From CALEUX01 sp964608615 (GTDB lineage Bacteria; Bacteroidota; Bacteroidia; Bacteroidales; Marinilabiliaceae), in NCBI GenBank assembly GCA_964608615.1, contig CAZSQG010000044.1:1-31594 (forward strand): 31,594 nucleotides of DNA, read 5' to 3'. This document shows, in pieces, positions 8,801-15,783 of the stretch. Under the pieces are notes generated by a model, which was given only the letters and a program-made list of their open reading frames with translations, did no database searches and was not told the origin of the DNA. Position 1 is the first letter of the stretch. The number at the start of each line of letters is the position of its first letter. The translations under genes and the position numbers were made by a program.

Positions 8801-10169
8801 CTGATTCAATGACCACATAATACTCAGTTCCTTCTTCAAACGTGTTGTGGGTTATAGAAAGCTGATTATTGGTTATTGAAAGCCCAGCATCTGTTGAACC
8901 CATGCTTTCCCATACTACAAAGCTTTGGAAATTTGTGTCGTCAACATACTTCTTAATAAAAATGGTACTGGGCCCGTCGCCAAATTGAATATCCTGATCA
9001 AAAGTTACCGTTAATATATCGTCTAAACCTACTCCTAATGATTCATTGTATGGATTTAAAACAGTAATTTCCGGACCAGGAATTACAGCTGTAAACCTCC
9101 AATTATTACTTTCACTATTATCAATTCCGGTAAAGCCTGTAATAGCACCCTCTGCTATGGTCACATTATACTGTTCACCGTTAACAAAATCAGGGATAGG
9201 ATTAATTATTAGCTGACTTCCGCTAACAGTTATTTCAGTGCTGGTATATCCTGTGCTTATAAGATAATGACCTAAAACAGCCAAGTCCGAACTTCTTATT
9301 ACTTCTACAACTCCTCCTGAGCCTTTACTTATTGTTTGATCAAATGTGAGTGTCAGGCTCTTATCAATTGCAACGCCGGTTGCTCCCTGAATTGGATCAT
9401 ATGTTATTATTGTTGGAGTTGGATTAATAGTAGTAAATCGCCAGTTGTTTAATGAAGAGTTGTCTATCCCTTCAAAATCGGCAATAGCTGTATTGGCTAT
9501 CGTAACATAGTAAAGTTCTCCTTCTTCAAAACTAAATTGGGGATTAATTATTACCTGATTACCGACAACTGTAATTTCTGAACTGGTAAAGCCAGTGCTT
9601 ATAAAATAGTCTCCAACTAATGCAAGACCTGAACTCTTAATTATTTGAAGAGTCCCACCAGTTCCTTTACTTATATTTTGATTAAATGTTAGTGTAAGTG
9701 TTTTATCAATAACAACATTTGTTTCATCTTGTAATGGATCGGAACTTGAGATTACTACAGGTAAAGGAACGATTGTAAATCTCCAATTATTACTTTCACT
9801 ATTATCAATTCCGGTAAAGCCTGCAATAGCACCCTCAGCTATGGTCACATAATACTGTTCACCGTTAACAAAATCAGGGATAGGATTAATTATAAGCTGA
9901 TTACCAACAACAGTAATTTCACCACTTGTAAAATCTGTACGAATAAAGTAACTTCCCAAAACATCATTGTCCGAACTTCTAACAATATTAACAATTCCTC
10001 CTGCACCTTTAGTAATTACCTGATCAAACGCTATTGTTAACACCTTATCAACAACAACATCAGTTGCATCTTTCATAGGATCAAAGGTTACCGGAGTTTG
10101 TGCACTTAAAGCGGTTCCAACAATCCCAAACACCACTAATATCCAACTCTTAAGTATAAATTGTTTCAT
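5814..10169 (-). CDS. Secreted multi-domain Ig-like protein, T9SS cargo
   Basis: This 1451-residue protein has a Sec signal peptide (MKQFILKSW, hydrophobic core to about 19, likely cut after ALSA at 23). Repeated Big_5/SbsA-like Ig domains follow at about 27-132, 135-246, 250-360, 364-480, 482-601, 607-719 and 833-942, recognisable by NP-x2-G-A-T-x-V-x-x-D, L-T-x-T-F-x-Q-x-I and Y-Y-V-T-I-x-x-G-A-I patterns. A region near 945-1090 (WSLSDNW, VIIPA) resembles the usual spacer before the C-terminal part. The last 75 residues (VKVFSKDQKIFV, YELSDVSGRRISKG, GTYIVTI) form a type A T9SS sorting domain, so the product should be moved across the outer membrane and anchored or released. No catalytic domain is seen; an adhesin or cell-surface structural role is inferred. 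The first and third Ig domains are nearly identical in DNA over about 120 bp. Confidence 0.9.
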   Translation of the reverse strand: MKQFILKSWILVVFGIVGTALSAQTPVTFDPMKDATDVVVDKVLTIAFDQVITKGAGGIVNIVRSSDNDVLGSYFIRTDFTSGEITVVGNQLIINPIPDFVNGEQYYVTIAEGAIAGFTGIDNSESNNWRFTIVPLPVVISSSDPLQDETNVVIDKTLTLTFNQNISKGTGGTLQIIKSSGLALVGDYFISTGFTSSEITVVGNQVIINPQFSFEEGELYYVTIANTAIADFEGIDNSSLNNWRFTTINPTPTIITYDPIQGATGVAIDKSLTLTFDQTISKGSGGVVEVIRSSDLAVLGHYLISTGYTSTEITVSGSQLIINPIPDFVNGEQYNVTIAEGAITGFTGIDNSESNNWRFTAVIPGPEITVLNPYNESLGVGLDDILTVTFDQDIQFGDGPSTIFIKKYVDDTNFQSFVVWESMGSTDAGLSITNNQLSITHNTFEEGTEYYVVIESGAIESTAGVVFEGLLSKDLWHFTSFIPVPEVTGLNPLDGATDVWLDNVLTVTFNQNIFFQADENNPKSIRIRRYDDLTVFQSFEVAGGITSSFLSITDNVLTITHESFEGDTHYYVTIGDGALLNQTGQVFAGFTDKDSWDFVTIIEADPPSIIEGGLTPISGTIEVSRNPVLSVAFNENIVVGTEGYFKIFDLLNNEIATVSRTSSQVSIVDNELTVSLTSTTLPYGTECYVLIDPGFVRSATTGVNFPGISDPAYWYFTIETAPPFWATGYPSITLQDADVFTFNGQTDQNGDMYFVVTGTGTPAPDAEQISNGLNGSGTSAKIAFNSVMTANTLLSDLNAFNESTPQGTSYYLYAVALSGEKASEIIRIDIDRNAPIIEPGLSNPANGDMIVPVDAEISIVFSEMIYGYVGPGVEAIDATYFSLKDGEVDVPFTFSVNATGETVTLTPMSPLAGNTEYTVTIQSIADAYGNSTTVITRNFETDKLNQWTGGGDYSDWSLSDNWLDGSFVSGKSVIIPATATAFPVIDDESVDVNNLIVEAGAVVTLTGSGILNINGIFNLQSSPDINASLVKTGGTLNVAPANVHIDQVVSVSNETYIISSPVAGVTKASLGATDRMFWYDNTSDSFVEFAIGTMDIGRGYLARSTQDLVFSGAINDGEVVANATFTDGEGYGWNMVGNPYPSAVNWETITKSPEIENAVWIWKHFEGVYGTYSSESGVSINITDPWIPSNHGFLIKVKAEYTSGSITFKPSDMGSNTTSYLKSGSTGNVMPHFKLAGVYGSHKDETAVILTSEAVSGVDRFDAQKYFSNSSKVLEVYTLAGGMKTAINGIPYTEYMEMALGYSAQNSGTYSFDMVLNSLENVKVLLIDKSCGNVTDMTKGGSYEFDVAVAGKNHSRFVLKFIQEMPSAINEPSIGTLVKVFSKDQKIFVQVPYSENQFEYELSDVSGRRISKGMITNDMINTIPVQSAGTYIVTIKGPVFEEVKNYKVVVY

Positions 10170-10768
10170 AAACCAGCTATTAAAAGTTACTCTTAAACAA
10201 AAAGCAATAATCCGATGAGAGCATTCATTCTTTTAAAGAACAATACATCAGAATCTACAAAATTACACTTTTTTACGTCAAAAGTATAGTGGGGTTGCAT
10301 TTATGAATAACAATAATTGATAAAAGCAAGATTTTGTGTGATAAAAAAATTACAAATTACACAGGAGTTCCAGTCTGGTGGCTGATAAGTTAAAAACAAA
10401 GACCGGAGTGTTAAACAGAAAAAAAATACTATTAGCTGTTATCCTAAATCTTGATAAACCGTAATATTAGACTAAATGAATATCCCAAATAACAACTATT
10501 TGATCATTTCGCAAAGAAACCCTAAAGATTTTAGCACCAGCCCGAAGCAAAGCTTCGGGTTTTATTGATATAGTTCAGGATTTTCATTTTAAACTATTTG
10601 AAGTGATAGGAAATTGCAGTGCTTGAATTAAAAAGTAAAATATGATATATCAACTCAAAGCCACACTTAACAACTTAACTGATAGTTAATAAATCAGCTG
10701 TAGTCTCAGGCTTTTCCTTTAGCAATTAAGAAGCCTTAATCTCGCTTTTAGTTGTTACCCATAATATT
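10170..10768. other. Intergenic region with promoter candidates and an orphan hairpin
   Basis: There is no gene in these 599 bases. On the minus strand two -7-like elements precede the giant gene: TACTTTTG (plus 10279-10286) and TAATTTTG (plus 10258-10265), with leaders of about 80-105 nt; neither has a clear -33 partner. A perfect hairpin CCCGAAGC-AAA-GCTTCGGG at 10541-10559 is followed by TTTT on the plus strand, a terminator shape, yet no plus-strand gene precedes it. Confidence 0.4.
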
Positions 10769-11497
10769 CTATTCATCAACCCTTACCAATCTGCCCAAAT
10801 AATCATAGTGTGGACCATCTGCCAGCTTTTCAAAAACGAATCCGTTTTGATGAGCATAATATGATAATAGCTCATCATCGATAAACAACCATGGAAAGCG
10901 CTTTCCCTGCTTTTCGTCATAACTCATTTTATATATCACCTCTCCATAATACCTTCCACTTAAATTAACAAGTAGCGAACCATCATCATCTAAAAAAAGG
11001 TAACGCAGATCGGATGAATCGAGCAATATTTGTCCACCGGGAGCTAGCAGTTTTGCAGCCTGCTTAAAAAACCTGGGTAGTTGACTGATTTTTCCCACCA
11101 AACCAATGCCGTTCATCATCATCAGAATAGTATCGTACCGAACCTCTCCGGTTAGGGCAAAAAAATCTTCATTAATCACATGCTTTACCCCACGCTGTTT
11201 CATCACCTCGCACGAGAGCGGTGACATTTCCAGGGTATGCACATCCAAGTTTTGCTGTTGCAGATACAAAGCATGCGATCCCATACCGGCACCTACATCC
11301 AAAACCTTACCACGGCAAAACATCAGTGCCTTTTGTTCCAGAGCCGGCATTTCACAAAAACTGCGGAACAGATACCTTACCGGTAACTCATCGGTTTCGG
11401 CAATATCGCTCCAAACCTTGATAGTTGTATCTCTATTCCCGGACAGCATGAAATCAATCCCTGCCTGTCCCATAATATCATACTGTGGTTGTATCAT
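10769..11497 (-). CDS. Class I SAM-dependent methyltransferase
   Basis: A 242-residue soluble protein with the SAM-binding motif I VLDVGAGMGSHALYL (65-79), a following acidic strand end (VHTLEMSPLSCEVMKQRG), a motif II-like INEDFF segment, YDTILMMMNGIGLVGK as motif III, and LLAPGGQILLDSSD as the post-III strand. These are the core elements of the class I fold. The C-terminal part carries a beta-rich stretch (SGRYYGEVIYKM) that may bind substrate; the substrate is not evident. It starts 13 bases after the stop of the DeoR-type regulator on the same strand and is very likely co-transcribed with it. No signal peptide. It could act on a small metabolite rather than nucleic acid, judged only by size and lack of accessory domains. 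Confidence 0.85.
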   Translation of the reverse strand: MIQPQYDIMGQAGIDFMLSGNRDTTIKVWSDIAETDELPVRYLFRSFCEMPALEQKALMFCRGKVLDVGAGMGSHALYLQQQNLDVHTLEMSPLSCEVMKQRGVKHVINEDFFALTGEVRYDTILMMMNGIGLVGKISQLPRFFKQAAKLLAPGGQILLDSSDLRYLFLDDDGSLLVNLSGRYYGEVIYKMSYDEKQGKRFPWLFIDDELLSYYAHQNGFVFEKLADGPHYDYLGRLVRVDE

Positions 11498-11510
11498 AAA
11501 TAATAGCTCA

Positions 11511-12293
11511 TTAATCTGATATAATTACCTCAATACCAGCTTTAGTAAATGAATCGTAATCTTCCTGACGTATTCCTTTGTCAGTAACGAGAACATCTAT
11601 CAGGTTAATTTTCGCAATAACCGCCATACTACGTTTTCGGAATTTTGAAGAGTCGGCCACAACAATAACCTTTTTAGCCATTTTAAGCATTGTACGGTTT
11701 AAAGCTGCTTCTTCGAGATCAGGAGTTGAAAGACCAAGATTTATATCAATACCGTCAGCCCCCAGGAACAATTTATCGAAGAAAAATTGCCCAAAACTAT
11801 CTTTAGCTAAAGAACCAACCAATGATAGGTTCCTCTTGCGCAATGTACCTCCCGGAACTATCACCTTTACGTTTTCAGCCTCTACAAGAGCAACCGCAAT
11901 ATTTAACCCATTGGTGATAACAGTGAGGTTTTTAAACTTTCTCAGATAAGGTATTATCTCAATGGTTGTGGTACCACTATCGAGAACAATGGTATCACCT
12001 TCTTCAATGAGTTTTGCTGCTTTACGACCAATGGCACCTTTTTCGCGCACATTCTTAACACTTTTCCCGGATATCTGAAGATCAAAATTAACCTTGTCGA
12101 CTTTTATAGCTCCACCCCTGGCCCTAATGAGCAAATTTTTCAACTCCAGCTGAGACAAATCATTTCGTATGGTAACTTCGCTCACTCCAAACTGTTCACT
12201 TAACTCCTTAACATTCACCTGGCCGCTTTCGTCCAGAAGTTTTAAAATTAAACCACGACGGCCAACGGTTGTATTTGGATCCAAACTACTCAT
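11511..12293 (-). CDS. DeoR/GlpR-family transcriptional regulator
   Basis: This family represses sugar or polyol catabolic genes and responds to phosphorylated sugars. With the ATG at 12293 the product has 260 residues. An N-terminal winged helix-turn-helix (VNVKELSEQFGVSEVTIRND) is followed by the family signature LLIRARGGA, then the sugar-phosphate sensor domain with GDTIVLDSGTTTIEIIPYL, VITNGLNIA, VIVPGGTLR and LFLGADGID. An ATG at 12341 would add 16 residues (MPLFFCFFVIDKNKES) that no family member needs, so the start at 12293 is preferred. The methyltransferase gene follows after 13 bases. No sugar-phosphate enzyme gene is adjacent, so its targets are unknown; the hydrolase cluster about 10 kb away is only a candidate. 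Confidence 0.92.
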   Translation of the reverse strand: MSSLDPNTTVGRRGLILKLLDESGQVNVKELSEQFGVSEVTIRNDLSQLELKNLLIRARGGAIKVDKVNFDLQISGKSVKNVREKGAIGRKAAKLIEEGDTIVLDSGTTTIEIIPYLRKFKNLTVITNGLNIAVALVEAENVKVIVPGGTLRKRNLSLVGSLAKDSFGQFFFDKLFLGADGIDINLGLSTPDLEEAALNRTMLKMAKKVIVVADSSKFRKRSMAVIAKINLIDVLVTDKGIRQEDYDSFTKAGIEVIISD

Positions 12294-12493
12294 TGATTCT
12301 TTGTTTTTATCTATCACAAAGAAACAAAAAAAGAGGGGCATTAGGAAAAAGATAATTCAACCTCATCGTTAAACGTAAAACACAAACCAAAGATGTAAAT
12401 CAATAACGCAACGAGTAAAAAAATAAAAAAAATAAATTTCCCAAAAGAAAATTGCACTCAGGACATCCCTTTAGGAGAACCAAAAATGAATAG

Positions 12494-14308
12494 TTATTTA
12501 TTTTCTTTCTGTTTTTTTTCGATACTAATCACATCTTTACCCATTTGAAAAACCGAAATGGTCTCAGTTAATCCTTCAGCCAGCTCCTGCAAACGATGGG
12601 CTGCATTAATAATTTCTTCTGAATTAGACGCATTTCGTTGCGTAACCGAATTTAATTGTTGCAGAGCATTATTAATTTGTTCCACACCTGATACCTGTTC
12701 AAGCGAAGCCATTGCGATTTCCTGAATAAGAAGAGCCGTTTTTTCAATTTCAGGGGTTAACTCTTCCATCTGGTCACGTGTTTCCTGCGAAGAATCAATG
12801 GTAATTTTCGACACACGATTGATTTCATTTGCTACCATTTTACTTCGTTCGGCAAGCTTGCGAACTTCAGCAGCCACAACAGCAAAGCCTCGTCCTTCAA
12901 CACCAGCCCTGGCAGCCTCTACAGCAGCATTTAAGGCAAGAAGATTGGTTTGAAGAGCAATTTCTCCAATCACTGATACCTTTGATGTAATTTCCTCAAG
13001 GTTTTCTGCAGCAATTATTGACGATTCATTACTCTTCTTCATTCCTACCGCAGCTTTTTGAGCAATAGCTTCAGTTTTCTTTGAGTTTTCAGTAGTTTGT
13101 TGAATATTAGAGTAAATTTCTTCCATTGAGCTGGCAACTTCTTCGGCAGCTGAGGCTTGTTCATTGGCACCATCCGACAAATCTTCGGATTCCTTTATCA
13201 GCTTCTGACTCGATTCAAGAATTTCAATTGCACTTGAGGCAATATTACCAATCATTGTCTTTAAACTTAAAACCATATTATTTAAAGCAAGTGATAGTCG
13301 TCCCACCTCATCTTTTCTTGTTGTATCAAACTTTACTGAAAGATCGCCAGCTGCAACCTGTTCGGCATAACCTATCCCAACAATTATTGGTTTGGTTATC
13401 GAAATGGGTAAAAAATAGGCCATTACTAAACCTAACAAGAAAATTAAAGCAACCGCAACAATTATTAGAGTCTTTACAGCACTAACAATCGATGTGGTAT
13501 CATTGCCCATCTGTTTCATCTGATCCTGTCCCAAATCAGCAACAGCCCTAACATCCCACATGATGTTTTTGGCAATTTCAAAACCTTTGAGCTCTGCAAC
13601 TTTTACGGCTGAATAAGATTGGATAAAATTTTCCGCTTCAATAATAAAGCTAATCAATTTGCTTTTTACTGTCCCTTCTGAAAAGTAGCGGTCAACATCG
13701 ATTTTAAGCTTGCTTAAAATGGCTTTATCTGTTTCCATCGCCACTGGTGATCGCTGAGCTGCTTTATTCTCAATAAGAGCCCATGTTCCCAATGCTTGAC
13801 GTATTGTAAGTTGAACCTGAACATTTCCCTTTGATCTTTCTCCTATTACAACTAGTTCTTCAACCATTCCATTAAGCTCATTGCGTAAATCAACAACTCG
13901 CTTTTGCATTGGGAAAAACTCATTAAGATAATCTTTATAGCTTATCAGCAAGGTTTTTAGTTGCTGTAAATCCTCTGCTTTCGATCCGGATTCAAGTTGA
14001 GAATCAATTTTTATCAGATTATCAAGGGCCCCCATTATCCGATCTTGTTCAAGTTGAATTCTACCAGCAAAATAGTCTTCACCAGTAAAATCGAACGAAC
14101 GGGTAAATTCCGAAATTCTCCACCATGTATGAGAAACTTGCGTAGCCTCGTTAACTGAAGGAATATATTGATTTGAAAGAGCATTTATGCCTTTATTAAC
14201 CTTAAACAAGCTCATCAATGTAAAAACACCCATTACAACAGTTAATAACAGAACCATACCAAGAGTACTCCTAATCTTGGTGTTTATATTAAAATCTTTC
14301 CAATTCAT
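12494..14308 (-). CDS. Methyl-accepting chemotaxis protein
   Basis: A 604-residue chemoreceptor. TM1 spans about 15-36, a helical four-helix-bundle-like periplasmic domain covers about 37-279, TM2 spans 280-302, a HAMP domain follows at about 303-355, and then the long signalling coiled coil. The hairpin tip that contacts CheA and CheW is intact: EIALQTNLLALNAAVEAARA (449-468) with GRGFAVVAAEVRKLAERS after it. Predicted methylation helices flank the tip. There is no C-terminal pentapeptide for CheR/CheB tethering; the end is lysine-rich (EKKQKENK). No che genes are in the window. It is divergent from a sugar-binding lipoprotein gene 428 bp away, which hints that the receptor reads a periplasmic sugar-loaded partner (inference). 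Flagella are rare in this phylum, so the output could be gliding or another response. Confidence 0.95.
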   Translation of the reverse strand: MNWKDFNINTKIRSTLGMVLLLTVVMGVFTLMSLFKVNKGINALSNQYIPSVNEATQVSHTWWRISEFTRSFDFTGEDYFAGRIQLEQDRIMGALDNLIKIDSQLESGSKAEDLQQLKTLLISYKDYLNEFFPMQKRVVDLRNELNGMVEELVVIGERSKGNVQVQLTIRQALGTWALIENKAAQRSPVAMETDKAILSKLKIDVDRYFSEGTVKSKLISFIIEAENFIQSYSAVKVAELKGFEIAKNIMWDVRAVADLGQDQMKQMGNDTTSIVSAVKTLIIVAVALIFLLGLVMAYFLPISITKPIIVGIGYAEQVAAGDLSVKFDTTRKDEVGRLSLALNNMVLSLKTMIGNIASSAIEILESSQKLIKESEDLSDGANEQASAAEEVASSMEEIYSNIQQTTENSKKTEAIAQKAAVGMKKSNESSIIAAENLEEITSKVSVIGEIALQTNLLALNAAVEAARAGVEGRGFAVVAAEVRKLAERSKMVANEINRVSKITIDSSQETRDQMEELTPEIEKTALLIQEIAMASLEQVSGVEQINNALQQLNSVTQRNASNSEEIINAAHRLQELAEGLTETISVFQMGKDVISIEKKQKENK

Positions 14309-14736
14309 TATTTTGATTTTTTTATTAATGAGTTATGCCTCAAATCCATCCTATTCATAAAAGTGGCTTCTTTTGATTATAACAACAGAACTTATTCTCT
14401 AATATGTTTTTTTTGCAACCAGTTTGGACAAAACTGCGTATAAACATAGACTTTGTTACGAAAACTTTAGAAAAAAGTTGTGCTCAAGAAGCCTGATTTT
14501 GTGTCTTTTTAATACAATTACGTACTAGTGAGTGATTAAAAATTTTATTTAATTAAATAAACAACAAAAAAGGCAATAATAGATCTGCTGATTAATTAAT
14601 ATACATTATCTTTCTTAATCTCTTTTTATGATAAAATAAAACAAATTCAATAAACGACAGATCACAACATCTTCGTTTTATCATAACAACATAATAAACA
14701 AGCCTTTACTTGTCATCCATAATTTAAAAACACAAT
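14309..14736. promoter_or_regulatory. Divergent regulatory region with 11-bp inverted repeat
   Basis: This 428-bp AT-rich region separates two divergent genes and has no coding sequence. A perfect 11-bp inverted repeat, TTATGATAAAA (14626-14636) and TTTTATCATAA (14676-14686), has 39 bp between its arms and ends 50 bp before the binding-protein ATG. A shorter one, CAGTTT (14420-14425) / AAACTG (14431-14436), lies nearer the chemoreceptor. Either could be an operator; no perfect TAnnTTTG element was found for either gene. Confidence 0.4.
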
Positions 14737-15741
14737 ATGATACGTACAATGAAATTTCTGGCACTTATTCTTATTATTTTTTGCACTTTAAGTTGCACAA
14801 ATAAAAACGAAGTTAAACTTGGTTTCCTTTACACTTCTGAAACCATGTACCGATTTTTTAAAGAAGGAGAGTTTTTTGAGGAGCGTGCAAAACAACTTGG
14901 AGCTGAAGTAATTGTTAAACATGGCGATAATAATGATGCTCTTCAGTATCAGATTGCAATGGAAATGATTGATGAAGGCATTGATGTTTTAGTGCTGGTG
15001 GCTGTTAATAACAATACAGCTAATGCCATTGTAAGAGATGCTAAAGATAAAGGTGTTATGGTAATTGCCAATAACCGTATGATTCCAAACAGCGAACTTG
15101 ACTGGTTTGTTGCCGGAACAAACAAACAACTTGGAGTTGACCTGGCAACGTTTGCAATTAAAAACAAACCTTCTGGTAACTATATCCTTTTTGGAGGAGA
15201 TCGTTTTGATAAAAATGCAGTGGAAATACAAGCAGCCATGGATTCAATCCTGGCTCCTCAAATAAAATCTGGTCAGATAAACATTCTGTACCGCACGTTT
15301 ATAGAGAATTGGGATGGCGATAATGCCGCTTTTGAATTAAACCAGATTATCTCTTCATTACCCGAAAAGCCTGATGTTTTACTAACGTCAAACGACGGAA
15401 TGGCTGAGGGTGCTATTAAAGTACTGGAAAAATATGGTTTAGCAGGCAAAGTATTAGTTACCGGACAAGATTGCCAGCTGCAAACATGTAAAAATATAAT
15501 AGCCGGTAAACACAACATCTCACTTTATCATCCCTTAAAAGAAATTGGTTATAAAACAGCCGAACTTGCTGTGGACATGGCACGTGGAGAGAATCTTAAA
15601 AAGCACAAAACTTCAGTGACAAACAATGGATTAAAAGAAGTGCCAACCCTTAACATCAATTCAATTCCTGTAACCATTGAAAATATTGATAAGGTTTTAA
15701 TTGAAGGGGGTGCCTATACACGAGAACAAATTTATGAATAA
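14737..15741 (+). CDS. XylF-like sugar-binding periplasmic lipoprotein
   Basis: The 334-residue product belongs to the periplasmic binding protein type I (ribose/xylose) family. The N-terminus has a hydrophobic stretch and a lipobox ending LSC, with Cys20 as the likely lipidated residue. Segments matching D-xylose-binding XylF include KLGFLYTSETMYRFFKEGEF, a GIDVLVLVAVN strand, VMVIANNRMI, GNYILFGGDRFDKNA, VLLTSNDGMAEGAI and VLVTGQDCQL, and the tail NNGLKEVPTLNINSIPVT is very XylF-like. XylF normally feeds an ABC importer (XylGH), but no ATPase or permease gene is next to it. Instead it is divergent from a chemoreceptor gene and followed by rlmD. A sensing rather than transport role is therefore inferred; xylose or arabinose as ligand is likely but unproven. 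Confidence 0.88.
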   Translation: MIRTMKFLALILIIFCTLSCTNKNEVKLGFLYTSETMYRFFKEGEFFEERAKQLGAEVIVKHGDNNDALQYQIAMEMIDEGIDVLVLVAVNNNTANAIVRDAKDKGVMVIANNRMIPNSELDWFVAGTNKQLGVDLATFAIKNKPSGNYILFGGDRFDKNAVEIQAAMDSILAPQIKSGQINILYRTFIENWDGDNAAFELNQIISSLPEKPDVLLTSNDGMAEGAIKVLEKYGLAGKVLVTGQDCQLQTCKNIIAGKHNISLYHPLKEIGYKTAELAVDMARGENLKKHKTSVTNNGLKEVPTLNINSIPVTIENIDKVLIEGGAYTREQIYE

Positions 15742-15762
15742 TGCCATTAATTCTTATCTTTG
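15731..15762 (+). promoter_or_regulatory. Promoter of rlmD that decides its start codon
   Basis: TATCTTTG at 15755-15762 is a perfect TAnnTTTG -7 element, with TTTATG at 15731-15736 in the -33 position. Transcription would start near 15769. A TTG at 15760-15762, the longest possible start for rlmD, is part of this promoter, so the GTG at 15784 is the better start. Confidence 0.55.
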
Positions 15763-15783
15763 CGCGAATTAAAAAAAAGCGTT

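Noticed and set aside
12294..12341. N-terminal extension of the DeoR regulator from ATG 12341
   Set aside because: The extra residues (MPLFFCFFVIDKNKES) are absent from the family pattern and not needed for the winged helix; the start at 12293 is better.
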